Shown in pieces: positions 8,984 to 16,464 of a DNA stretch of 59,633 bases. Where the stretch lies: contig CAJTZQ010000014.1 of the NCBI GenBank assembly GCA_910583795.1, positions 1-59,633 of the forward strand, given 5' to 3'. The stretch is from an uncultured Muribaculaceae bacterium (lineage in GTDB: Bacteria; Bacteroidota; Bacteroidia; Bacteroidales; Muribaculaceae). The notes beneath the pieces are model-generated. The model saw only the letters and a program-made list of their open reading frames with translations, searched no databases and was not told the origin of the DNA. The first letter of the stretch is position 1; each line of letters opens with the position of its first letter. The position numbers and the translations under genes are program-made.

Positions 8984-10492
8984 ATGAAATTTATCAATAT
9001 ATGTCTGCTTGCCGCGCTCGTAACGGGCGCGGCGGCTTGCGGCGACGACAAGTTTGACCTTCAGCCCACTCCTCCTGTAGAAAATGATACACCCGATAAT
9101 CCGGAGACTCCGGGAGATGGAGCCACTTCCCGTAATGAGCAGTATCGTCCACAGATTCATTTCACTCCCGCAAAAAACTGGATCAACGATCCCAATGGAA
9201 TGGTTTATGTGGATGGCGTCTATCATCTTTATTACCAATATAATCCACAAGGGAATAGCTGGGGGAATATGAGTTGGGGACATGCCACGTCTACAGACCT
9301 TGTGCATTGGACTGAACAGGGAGTGGCGATGGTCAGAAATGAATGGGGTGATATTTTCTCCGGAAGTGCTATCGTCGACAAGGATAATGTCGCCGGATTT
9401 GGTAAGAATGCGATCCTTGCGTTCTACACGGCATCTGGTGAGCATCAGCAGCAGTGTCTTGCCTATAGCACAGATGGCGGTGCCACCTATACCCAATATG
9501 AAGGGAATCCTGTGATACCCAACAGTGTGCTTGGCGATTTCCGTGATCCTAAAGTGGTGTGGCATAAAGAATCCAATAAATGGATTATGGCTCTTGCACT
9601 TGGATGGAGTCATCAGATTGAATTTTGGGGTTCGACAGATCTTAAAAATTGGAGCCGTCTCTCCACATTCACCACCACTAATGACCGTTGCAACATCGGA
9701 CAATGGGAATGCCCCGATCTTATCCGCTTGCCATACAAAGATGGAGAGAAATGGGTGTTGATTGTCAGCAACAATCCCGGCGGTCCGGTGGGTGGATCTG
9801 GCACAGAATATTTCATTGGTGACTTTGATGGTGAATCATTTACCGCAATGGATCTTGACTACCCTTTGTGGCTTGATTATGGCGCCGACAACTATGCCGG
9901 CGTCACCTGGAGCAATATGCCTGACAGTCGTGCTGTCATGATCGGATGGATGAACAATTGGAATTATAGTGGCGATGTCCCGTGCAATCCCTGGCGTTCG
10001 GCTATGACACTTCCCCGTGAACTGACCTTACAGGAAGTGAATGGCTCACCCTTGCTGGCAACAACGGTTGTTAAGGAGATGGAAGCGATTGCAGGGGAAT
10101 GGAATGTTTCGAATGATGGTATCGGAGACGCCTGGGAGGCTCGGTTTAATATAGATTTGACCACAAATTCTGTGTTCCGGCTTGAAAATTCCTACGGACA
10201 ATATATGGAAGTAGAAGTCAATGCGGCTGCCCGCAAATTGATTGTGAAGCGTACTTCTACTACCGGCGAGACGAGGTTCAACAATATGTTCTCCCTCCCA
10301 AGTATTTCCTCGCCATTCAATTGTGACGACAAAGAAATGGAATTGCATGTATTTGTTGATCGTTCTTCAGTTGAGATCATGAATGCCACCGGCACGATGT
10401 GTCTGACAAATCTGGTGTTTCCGCGTGAAAGCTACAACCGGATTTCAGGCGTTGAAGACGTAAGCTATCGTAAATTGTCTTCAATCTGGTAA
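8984..10492 (+). CDS. GH32 fructan hydrolase, surface lipoprotein
   Basis: A 502-residue GH32 enzyme (levanase/inulinase class) that cleaves beta-fructosyl bonds. It has a lipoprotein leader (GAAAC, Cys 19) and a short acidic/proline linker (21-50). The five-bladed catalytic domain starts at WINDPNG (nucleophile Asp about 69); the RDP motif GDFRDPK lies near 187 and the acid/base WECPDL near Glu 241. A C-terminal beta-sandwich runs from about 360. Location as the last gene after SusC-SusD-DUF4960 matches the surface endo-levanase position in B. thetaiotaomicron. Endo against exo action cannot be decided by eye. The stop codon lies inside a 19-bp tandem duplication. No fructokinase or hybrid two-component regulator is nearby, so the locus is minimal. 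Confidence 0.93.
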   Translation: MKFINICLLAALVTGAAACGDDKFDLQPTPPVENDTPDNPETPGDGATSRNEQYRPQIHFTPAKNWINDPNGMVYVDGVYHLYYQYNPQGNSWGNMSWGHATSTDLVHWTEQGVAMVRNEWGDIFSGSAIVDKDNVAGFGKNAILAFYTASGEHQQQCLAYSTDGGATYTQYEGNPVIPNSVLGDFRDPKVVWHKESNKWIMALALGWSHQIEFWGSTDLKNWSRLSTFTTTNDRCNIGQWECPDLIRLPYKDGEKWVLIVSNNPGGPVGGSGTEYFIGDFDGESFTAMDLDYPLWLDYGADNYAGVTWSNMPDSRAVMIGWMNNWNYSGDVPCNPWRSAMTLPRELTLQEVNGSPLLATTVVKEMEAIAGEWNVSNDGIGDAWEARFNIDLTTNSVFRLENSYGQYMEVEVNAAARKLIVKRTSTTGETRFNNMFSLPSISSPFNCDDKEMELHVFVDRSSVEIMNATGTMCLTNLVFPRESYNRISGVEDVSYRKLSSIW

Positions 10493-10515
10493 ATCATCTT
10501 CAATCTGGTAAATCA
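10478..10515 (+). repeat. 19-bp perfect tandem duplication over the GH32 stop codon
   Basis: The 19-bp unit TCTTCAATCTGGTAAATCA occurs at 10478-10496 and again at 10497-10515 without change. The first copy holds the last GH32 codons and the TAA stop. The identity suggests a recent slippage event. Protein length is unaffected. Confidence 0.9.
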
Positions 10516-10531
10516 ATAGCTAAACTGACGA

Positions 10532-10570
10532 ATAAAATCCGCAAAGGAACTCTCTTGCGGATTTTATTTT
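10532..10570 (+). terminator. Terminator of the fructan locus
   Basis: A 13-bp perfect stem (10532-10544 with 10555-10567; core AATCCGCAA/TTGCGGATT), a 10-nt loop and trailing T-rich sequence. It lies 40 nt after the GH32 stop, separating the fructan genes from the esterase promoter. Confidence 0.85.
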
Positions 10571-10585
10571 ATAAGCTAAATTGAT

Positions 10586-10593
10586 TAAATTTG
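10586..10593 (+). promoter_or_regulatory. -7 promoter box of the SGNH esterase gene
   Basis: TAAATTTG fits TAnnTTTG and lies 24 nt before the ATG at 10617. Its position makes the TTG at 10581 an impossible start for a transcript from here, supporting 10617. Confidence 0.6.
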
Positions 10594-10616
10594 TAGGAAA
10601 CTACAAACTGACTATC

Positions 10617-12074
10617 ATGAGAAAACTTTTAATCAAATTCGGACGTGGCATATTCGCCTTGACGTTAATAGCGGTATCGGTGTCTGAGAGCATTGCCAAA
10701 GTAGTGCCCGGTTCTATGGTCACTGACAATATGGTGCTTCAACAGAACGGGAAAGCCTGTATATACGGATCTGCCGACCCTGGAGAGAAAGTGACTGTCA
10801 CTCCATCATGGAATAATATCCCATATCAGACAAAAGCCGATAAATCCGGTAAGTGGGAACTATCCATCGACACTCCTGAAGGTGGCTTCACACCCTACAC
10901 CATGACTATAACCGATGGCTCCTCAATCACCATTTCCAACATTCTGATAGGGGAAGTATGGCTCGCCTCCGGACAATCAAACATGGAAATGCCTCTGAAA
11001 GGGTTTCCGGGATGTTGTATCGAAAACGGCTACGATGAAATCGCCTCCTCCCGACAACAGGCAAACAGAATCAGATTTTATACTGTCCCTCTTACCCAAA
11101 GCTATACACCTCTCGACACAATCAACGCTTCCTGGGCGGTCCCATCGCCGGAAACAGCTCCAGAATTCAGTGCCATCGCCTGGAATTTCGCAAAACGAAT
11201 GATAGATGTGCTTGATGTGCCTGTGGGAATAGTCCGTTGCGCATACGGTGGGGCGAAAGTGGAAAGCTGGACGCCACGCGAGATTCTTGAAACTTACCCC
11301 GACGTGTCGCTTGATCCCGCAGAACATGAGAAGATGGTGCATTATCATCGTCCTTTGCTGATGTATAACGCCATGTTCAATCCTGTGAAGGACTATACGT
11401 ATAAAGGTATTATCTGGTATCAGGGATGCTCGAACGTCGGAGCACACGACACATATCCGGAGCGTCTTGCCAATATGGTTGAACATTGGCGCAAGGAAAT
11501 CGGGGAAGGGGACATACCGTTCTACTGTGTGGAGATCGCTCCCTATGACTATGGCTCACCGGATGGCAAACAGTGGGCTCCCCTGTTGCGCGAAGCTCAA
11601 TGGAAAGCTACTGAAATCATACCGAATTCCGGTATAATATGCACAAACGATCTTGTGAAACCTTACGAACGTTTCAACATACATCCCGCCGACAAGGCAA
11701 CTCCCGGCAAACGTCTCGCCGAACTTGCCCTCAATAAGACATACGGTAAAACTCAATTCCCCATCATATCTCCACGCTATAAAAGTCACACTTTTAAAGA
11801 TGGAGCTGCATGGGTAGCTATCGATTCCCCGAGCGACGGTATCTGCCGCAACTATATGATAGAAGGTTTTGAGATCGCAGGTCCTGACAAAGTGTTTCAT
11901 CCTGCAGATTCGGTATGGCTTCATTGGCAAACCAATGAAATGGTTGTATCAAGCAAGGAGGTCCCGAATCCGGTGGCTGTGCGCTACGGATGGAAAGACT
12001 TCCTTCCCGGCAACCTCCATGCCGGGAACTATCTTCCCCTGGTCCCCTTCCGTACCGACAATTGGGAACCGTAA
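10617..12074 (+). CDS. Exported SGNH carbohydrate esterase (sialate O-acetylesterase family)
   Basis: About 485 residues from ATG 10617, with a signal peptide (LIKFGRGIFALTLIAVSVS). An N-terminal beta domain (VPGSMVTDNMVLQQ...) precedes the SASA/SGNH hydrolase fold: block I GEVWLASGQSNMEMP with nucleophile Ser about 120, the GGAKVESWTP region near 220, WYQGCSN near 265, and a D-x-x-H like NIHPADK segment near 356. Members remove O-acetyl groups from sialic acid or plant glycans. Here it follows a fructan locus, so the acetylated substrate is unknown. It has its own promoter and is separated from the next esterase by a repeat and an insertion sequence. Confidence 0.88.
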   Translation: MRKLLIKFGRGIFALTLIAVSVSESIAKVVPGSMVTDNMVLQQNGKACIYGSADPGEKVTVTPSWNNIPYQTKADKSGKWELSIDTPEGGFTPYTMTITDGSSITISNILIGEVWLASGQSNMEMPLKGFPGCCIENGYDEIASSRQQANRIRFYTVPLTQSYTPLDTINASWAVPSPETAPEFSAIAWNFAKRMIDVLDVPVGIVRCAYGGAKVESWTPREILETYPDVSLDPAEHEKMVHYHRPLLMYNAMFNPVKDYTYKGIIWYQGCSNVGAHDTYPERLANMVEHWRKEIGEGDIPFYCVEIAPYDYGSPDGKQWAPLLREAQWKATEIIPNSGIICTNDLVKPYERFNIHPADKATPGKRLAELALNKTYGKTQFPIISPRYKSHTFKDGAAWVAIDSPSDGICRNYMIEGFEIAGPDKVFHPADSVWLHWQTNEMVVSSKEVPNPVAVRYGWKDFLPGNLHAGNYLPLVPFRTDNWEP

Positions 12075-12106
12075 GAATAATTCAGAATGCATGATTAATA
12101 AATATT

Positions 12107-12253
12107 CAACTTTCGCTTGCGGAAGTTGAGGGTTATAAGGTAAAAGGTTAATCTCCAATTATGGATAGATATCTGACTGCCTTAAGTATTATGAATAAAC
12201 ATAACCCTTTAACCCTTTAACCTCCAACCCTTAAGTGAGCTTGCGAAACTTAA
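12107..12253 (+). repeat. Head-hairpin repeat, full copy 2
   Basis: Head hairpin 12107-12128 starts 33 nt after the esterase stop. The body has GAGGGTTATAAGGTAAAAGG on the left and ACCCTTTAACCCTTTAACC on the right. The tail dyad TTAAGT...ACTTAA (12231-12253) contains GCTTGCGAAA, shared with the head. An insertion sequence has landed 7 nt beyond the tail. Confidence 0.85.
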
Positions 12254-12288
12254 ATAAATATTAGGGTGTTCAGAACGATGTTCCCAAA

Positions 12289-13551
12289 TTAGCCCACATT
12301 ATTGAGCATTTTGGACCGTTCGATTGCCCAATTTGGAGAGAGATGGCTCTTGGCCCAAGCCTCTATCTCCCTGAGTTTAACATTGGCCAAGCGTACTTTG
12401 AAATCTTGAGCTTTAGCAGTAGAATAGTCAGAGATAACTGGATACAGCGGCAGTATAAGGACAGAGCTCGTGACACCGCTAAGGTTGTTCTTTGAGTGCT
12501 TGTCCTTGTAAACGCCGAAATCAGACTCTATGATGTCGGAAGATATGTTGTGGGCATAATCCGGGAGCTTTTTGATGAGGATGCTTTCTTTCAGGAAGTA
12601 GTCCATCATCTCCAGGCCAAGTTTTGCCCTGCGGCTGTTTGCGTTGCCTATGACATTACGCAGAATGTAGTGCATGCATTCGAAATGCGTGTCGCGACAG
12701 TATCCCTTGGTCTTGCAAAGGACTTCCAGATGCCGTATGGCTTTTATGCATACGTCAAGCTCTCCTATGAGATCCTGGTAATCCAATAAAAACGCATACG
12801 CTTCCTTCATCCTGTCATCAAGGTTGCCATAACAGCCAAGCATCTTTGTCGCCCACGTCACCCAACACTCGAGGTTCATGAACCTTGCGATAGTACGCAT
12901 GTTCGGAGGCAGCAGCCAAGCCTTGTCCGTGAGGTGGTACTGGAGTCTTATCTTGCCAAGTTTGGTGGTAAGTTCCTTGAAATCATCCTCTTCTCCGTAG
13001 ACATGCTTCATGCAGTTGCCCAATGCGTGGCTGATGTCACGATGTGCGGGAATCTCGGCGGCGGCAATGCCGGCTACGAGATTGTGACCTTGGTCAGAGA
13101 TTGCATAATCCGGCAACCACCCGACATTCAGTCCTACCCGCTTGACTTCTTCGGACACATCATCCTTCGTGAATGACTTGCCCACCTGGATCCCGACGAC
13201 CTTGACGTCGGCGTGATTGGTCGGGCGCCCTTTATGTTCAGCGGGCACGGCAAGCGTCAGCAGCAGCTTCTCCCGGTTTATGGTTATGCTCTCATCCATT
13301 ATGATTGCGTACTTGGAGTTGACCGGATGGTCTTCCTCGTAAATCGAGAGCCCCAGCTTCTTGAACCAGTTGGACACGGAGTTGTAGCTTGGCGCTTCGC
13401 CGCAGGCTCCTTCAAGTACCTCCTCGAAAATCCCGAGTATCTTGACGGTGGTGCGCAAGCCGCACCCCGTGCGTGTATAGATGAGTATGCACAGAAGCAT
13501 TACTTGGAGCGAAAATCGATGCCCGGGAACAGGCTCGAAAGTTGCTCGCAT
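12289..13551 (-). CDS. DDE transposase, main frame
   Basis: This 420-residue frame starts inside the upstream small frame. Likely catalytic acids are Asp in AIIMDESIT (about 87), Asp in YAISDQGHN (about 154) and Glu in DIIESDFGVYKDK (about 350), spaced as in RNase H-fold transposases. The N-terminus FSLQVMLLCILIYTRTGCG continues smoothly from the small frame 13500-13739, implying that the active protein is one polypeptide of about 480 residues made by a -1 frameshift, or that a frameshift mutation has broken it. The family is unassigned. Confidence 0.85.
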   Translation of the reverse strand: MRATFEPVPGHRFSLQVMLLCILIYTRTGCGLRTTVKILGIFEEVLEGACGEAPSYNSVSNWFKKLGLSIYEEDHPVNSKYAIIMDESITINREKLLLTLAVPAEHKGRPTNHADVKVVGIQVGKSFTKDDVSEEVKRVGLNVGWLPDYAISDQGHNLVAGIAAAEIPAHRDISHALGNCMKHVYGEEDDFKELTTKLGKIRLQYHLTDKAWLLPPNMRTIARFMNLECWVTWATKMLGCYGNLDDRMKEAYAFLLDYQDLIGELDVCIKAIRHLEVLCKTKGYCRDTHFECMHYILRNVIGNANSRRAKLGLEMMDYFLKESILIKKLPDYAHNISSDIIESDFGVYKDKHSKNNLSGVTSSVLILPLYPVISDYSTAKAQDFKVRLANVKLREIEAWAKSHLSPNWAIERSKMLNNVG

Positions 13552-13739
13552 TGTTCGTCTGTCAGTCTGAGTCTCGGCCCTTCTTTTTTTTTAAGCTCTC
13601 TCTTGAGCTCGGCAATCTTGGCCTTGTCTGCCTCTTTGACATCGGCAAGTTTTGACTTCAGTTTAGCATTCTCTCTGCGGAGTCTTTTGAGTTCCTGTTC
13701 GGGAGTCTCCGTTTGGTGTTTTGAGTCTGACTTTTTCAT
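13500..13739 (-). CDS. Transposase N-terminal frame (coiled coil)
   Basis: A 79-residue frame, strongly charged and heptad-like from about 12 to 52 (ELKRLRRENAKLKSKLADVK and following), then a helix LTDEQCEQLSSLFPG. The stop at 13500 lies inside the 420-residue transposase frame, which is at -1 relative to it. A run GATTTTCGC just before the stop is a possible slip site, not a textbook heptamer. It probably supplies the DNA-binding or oligomerisation part of the transposase. Confidence 0.75.
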   Translation of the reverse strand: MKKSDSKHQTETPEQELKRLRRENAKLKSKLADVKEADKAKIAELKRELKKKEGPRLRLTDEQCEQLSSLFPGIDFRSK

Positions 13740-13932
13740 TGATTCTTAGGATGAAAATTATTATCTTTTAGACTATAAAGTTACTAAAAATCAATGAATT
13801 ATCCAAATTTTCAATGTACTATTTTTAGCTAAAAATCAAGAAATTTTAGCACGTGATTTTTATAAATTTTAGGTGTTTTTGAACTCCGTTTTTAGGAACA
13901 TCGTTCTGAACACCCTAAATAAATATATAATT

Positions 13933-14724
13933 ATGATGGATAGCAAAGTGAAATCTTTAATCGTAGTGTTTGCATTGGCGGCGATAAGTCTATTGCCGGC
14001 AATTGCCAAGGGAGAGGTGATAGACATTGCCGATCCTGTCATGAGAGTTTTTTTACCTGAGAAATCTGATGCCACGGGTAAATGTGTGGTCATATTGCCC
14101 GGTGGCGGTTACAGTGGTCTTGCCGTGGATCATGAGGGGTATGATTGGGCGCCGTTTTTTAATGAACGGGGAATCGCATGTGCCGTGGTCAGCTACCGTA
14201 TGCCTCACGGTGACAGGTCTCTTCCCATATCGGATGCAGAGAAAGCCATGAGGATAGTGCGCGACAATGCCGCCGAATGGAAGATCAATCCGGATGATGT
14301 CGGAATCATGGGATTTTCTGCAGGCGGCCATCTTGCATCAACAATAGCCACACATTCTGTGGATGGACTTAGACCTGATTTCCAGATTCTGTTTTATCCT
14401 GTGATAACCATGGACGCCTCCTTTACTCACCAGGGATCACGCATTAATCTCCTCGGAGACAATCCATCGTCTGATCTGGTTGATGAGTTTTCAAATGAAA
14501 AGCAAGTGAGCGGCAAGACTCCAAAGGCGTTTGTTGTCTTGAGCGGTGACGACGATATAGTGCCTGTAGCTAATTCGCTTCGTTACTACGAATCTCTTAT
14601 AAAAGAAAACATTCCGGTAAGCATGCATATATATCCTTCAGGAGGACACGGCTGGGGTTATAATTCAGGATTCAAATATCATCCTCAGGTCATATATGAA
14701 TTGGACAACTGGCTGAAAGAATGA
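13933..14724 (+). CDS. Exported alpha/beta-hydrolase esterase (acetyl-xylan / feruloyl esterase-like)
   Basis: About 263 residues from the double ATG at 13933/13936; the frame stays open into the insertion sequence but that part is not native. The signal peptide is VKSLIVVFALAAISLLPAIA. The oxyanion-type motif VILPGGGYSGL lies near 55, the nucleophile elbow GFSAGGHLAS has Ser about 128, the Asp is in LSGDDDIVP (about 205) and the His in PSGGHGWGY (about 238). This matches short periplasmic BD-FAE-type esterases that remove acetyl or feruloyl groups from hemicellulose. It was probably once co-transcribed with the SGNH esterase; the insertion sequence now supplies or blocks its 5' region. Confidence 0.85.
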   Translation: MMDSKVKSLIVVFALAAISLLPAIAKGEVIDIADPVMRVFLPEKSDATGKCVVILPGGGYSGLAVDHEGYDWAPFFNERGIACAVVSYRMPHGDRSLPISDAEKAMRIVRDNAAEWKINPDDVGIMGFSAGGHLASTIATHSVDGLRPDFQILFYPVITMDASFTHQGSRINLLGDNPSSDLVDEFSNEKQVSGKTPKAFVVLSGDDDIVPVANSLRYYESLIKENIPVSMHIYPSGGHGWGYNSGFKYHPQVIYELDNWLKE

Positions 14725-14758
14725 ATTCTATAGACCACACTATAAACAATAATCAATT

Positions 14759-14914
14759 CAACTTTCGCTTGCGAAAGTTGAGGGTTATGAGGTTATAAGG
14801 TTAAAAGGTTAATCTCCAATTGTGGAAAGATATCCGGCTTCGTTAGATATTATCTATACATATAACCCTTTAACCCCTTAACTTCCAAACTTTAAGTGAG
14901 CTTGCGAAACTTAA
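14759..14914 (+). repeat. Head-hairpin repeat, full copy 3
   Basis: This is a clean copy. The head stem is CAACTTTCGC/GCGAAAGTTG with TT loop (14759-14780), 34 nt after the esterase stop. The left body is four GGTTA words at about 8-nt spacing, the right body is ACCCTTTAACCCCTTAAC, and the tail dyad TTTAAGTGAGCTTGCGAAAC lies at 14891-14910. The two body arms can pair with each other, so the whole unit could fold as one long hairpin with a terminal hairpin on each side. Confidence 0.85.
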
Positions 14915-14936
14915 ATAATCAATATTATTAATACCA

Positions 14937-15419
14937 ATGAACACAAGAAATACAATATCGGCAGGTTGTCTTGTCTTGTCGATGCTCACGGCAATGGCTG
15001 CGGAGACAACATTTAAAGTTACAAAACACTATCTTAACATCCCTGTTTCCCACAAGTGTGAGAGGGTCCGTTTCAATGTGGAGATCCCAGGGGAATCCCC
15101 TATGCCACTTGATATCCGACTGGCGTCTGACTATCCGGATTATTGGGTATTTGCGGATCTGTCTGCCTACAAAGGAAAGAAAATAAAAGTATCTTACCCC
15201 GACAATCTAAGAAATCCCCTTTGCATAACCTCTGGATTAAGTGGTCGGTTATGCAAAGGGGATTTAATTTATGCCTCCGGCAAAGAGCACATGTATTCAG
15301 GAGACAATCTCAATCCTTTTGATGGAAGTCGGACAACGGAAATCGGGCAACGGACAACGATTAAACTAAATCGGAGCAGGGGCGTTATAGCTATAAAATT
15401 ATATGGCTATGATGCATAA
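14937..15419 (+). pseudogene. Decayed GH32 gene: N-terminal DUF4980-like part only
   Basis: A signal peptide (about 1-22) is followed by TFKVTKHYLNIPVSHKCERV and ...YWVFADLSAYKGKKIKVSY, which I recognise as the small N-terminal domain (DUF4980) that precedes the catalytic domain in many Bacteroidales GH32 enzymes. From about residue 92 the resemblance stops. There is no WxNDPNG motif; the frame instead runs through a 19-bp perfect inverted repeat and low-complexity CGGACAACGGAAATCGGGCA-type words. So this is the start of a second fructan hydrolase whose catalytic part was deleted and replaced by intergenic-type sequence. Whether the 160-residue product is made is unknown. Confidence 0.65.
15212..15265. 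repeat. 19-bp perfect inverted repeat inside the GH32 remnant
   Basis: Arms 15212-15230 and 15247-15265 (inner ends GCATAACC/GGTTATGC, outer ends AAATCCCC/GGGGATTT) have a 16-nt loop. The repeat sits exactly where GH32 similarity ends. It may be a terminator brought in from elsewhere or a scar of the rearrangement. Confidence 0.85.
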
Positions 15420-15663
15420 CAGGATAAGACCTGAGGATCAGGTCAATATAAAGATTTGTTTCGATGGCAAGGAAATAGATTTATTCTCCGGCTCCGGATT
15501 CCATGCCCTCGAAGATGCGGTAGATGCAGCTTACTCGGAATCAAAACATTGTGATCTTGACAAGAGAGACTATGTCTATACCGTAGAAAATATCACAGAC
15601 GGCACTTCCGCCCGCTATCGCTTCAATGCCCACGACAATCTGAAGATACTTCCGGAGTTATGA
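15403..15663 (+). CDS. Small conserved-looking cytoplasmic protein, unknown function
   Basis: 86 residues; the start could be any of three in-frame ATGs at 15403, 15409 or 15412, and the first overlaps the end of the GH32 remnant. There is no signal peptide or membrane segment. The composition is normal for a soluble protein (IKICFDGKEIDLFSGSGF..., then YVYTVENITDGTSARYRFNA), suggesting a small alpha/beta domain. I do not recognise a family. Confidence 0.55.
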   Translation: MAMMHNRIRPEDQVNIKICFDGKEIDLFSGSGFHALEDAVDAAYSESKHCDLDKRDYVYTVENITDGTSARYRFNAHDNLKILPEL

Positions 15664-15800
15664 GTAGAATGATTTGTTGTAGGTTTTAAGTTGTAGGTTG
15701 AGAGAGAGCTTGCTCTGCAAACCTTCATGCAACATAAAACATACAACAAACAACGGAGATCTGACTAAAATTCAACATTCAAAATTCAACATTCAAAATT

Positions 15801-16277
15801 ATGAAAAGGTATTCTTTTTTGATCGGTTTGACTCTCGCATGCATTGCGGGAGGAAGCGCTTTGTTGCTCAACAGCTGTGCTGACGACGATTACTGGCCCT
15901 ACTCCCCTCCTCCCGGTTGGGGATCAAATTATTTTTATGACACACGTCTTGAAGGGGCATGGGAACTCGTGCAGGCTAATTCCACGCCTGTGGGAAGATA
16001 TGACACTAACTATCTTGATTTTTATGGCGGAGGTCACGGAAGATATTATTATTACCACAATTCCCAACCCCTTTCGGAAGATATGGCTTATTATTGCCAG
16101 CGTTCCAATTCAAACACCACGAATTATCAGATAAATATTCAATACGAATCAGGGGGAGCTTCCACGATGGCTTATTGGTTTACAGACAGAGAAAACAGCC
16201 TATGGCTACAGTGGCAGACAAATGGCGGTCGGGTGGTGACCTATCTTTACACCCGTACCGGCAACGTGCCCTGGTGA
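15801..16277 (+). CDS. Small aromatic-rich lipoprotein, unknown function
   Basis: 158 residues with a lipoprotein leader (SALLLNSC, Cys about 26). The mature part begins ADDDYWPYSPPPGWGSNYFY, then LEGAWELVQANSTPVG, a lipocalin-like opening, with many Tyr, Gly and Trp and a final strand VVTYLYTRTG. It is probably a small beta-barrel on the periplasmic or outer-membrane face. There is no close family call. It is preceded by an AACATTCAAAATT word repeat and followed by another word array. Confidence 0.65.
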   Translation: MKRYSFLIGLTLACIAGGSALLLNSCADDDYWPYSPPPGWGSNYFYDTRLEGAWELVQANSTPVGRYDTNYLDFYGGGHGRYYYYHNSQPLSEDMAYYCQRSNSNTTNYQINIQYESGGASTMAYWFTDRENSLWLQWQTNGGRVVTYLYTRTGNVPW

Positions 16278-16285
16278 TTATAATC

Positions 16286-16402
16286 GTTTATAGTTTAGAG
16301 TTTATAGTTTAAGAATTATTTGTAACGAAAGGATGAATCTCCAATCCTCAATCCTCGGTTCTCAACCCTCAACTATAAACCCTAAACCATAAACTTTAAA
16401 CT
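16286..16402. repeat. Word-array hairpin before ychF
   Basis: The left arm holds TTTATAGTTTA-type words (16286-16312) and a linker variant GTTTAAGAATTATTTG. The right arm holds their complements (AACTATAAACCCTAAACCATAAAC, 16371-16394, onward to 16402). CAATCCTCAATCCTCGG words lie between. The array starts 8 nt after the lipoprotein stop and ends just before the ychF -33 box. Confidence 0.75.
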
Positions 16403-16405
16403 CAT

Positions 16406-16437
16406 TTTGGGGAATCGGCTCTTATTTATTAATTTTG
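16406..16437 (+). promoter_or_regulatory. ychF promoter
   Basis: -33 TTTG at 16406-16409, 20-nt spacer, -7 TAATTTTG at 16430-16437; about 27 nt before the ATG. A near-ideal Bacteroidetes housekeeping promoter. Confidence 0.8.
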
Positions 16438-16464
16438 CAATAAATTAATAAATAGGTAAGAATA

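Larger units (their letters stand above)
12261..13918. mobile_element. Complete insertion sequence, 1658 bp
   Basis: Perfect 24-bp inverted ends lie at 12261-12284 and 13895-13918 (outer bases TTAGGGTGTTCAGAACGATG). They are flanked by a direct repeat ATAAATA at 12254-12260 and 13919-13925; with the terminal AA the duplication could be read as 9 bp, AAATAAATA. Inside are two overlapping minus-strand frames, a coiled-coil leader and a DDE-type transposase. The element has inserted 14 nt before the next esterase ATG, cutting that gene from its former upstream region. The IS family is not certain; I could not place it in IS3, IS4 or IS5 by eye. Confidence 0.92.

Noticed and set aside
12107..12253. 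Integron attC sites or a cassette array
   Set aside because: The repeats are structured and lie after genes, but there is no integrase, no conserved R-box core sites and the genes between are not promoterless cassettes in one direction.
15212..15265. Phase-variable invertible promoter
   Set aside because: The space between the arms is only 16 nt, too short to hold a promoter, and no invertase gene is near.
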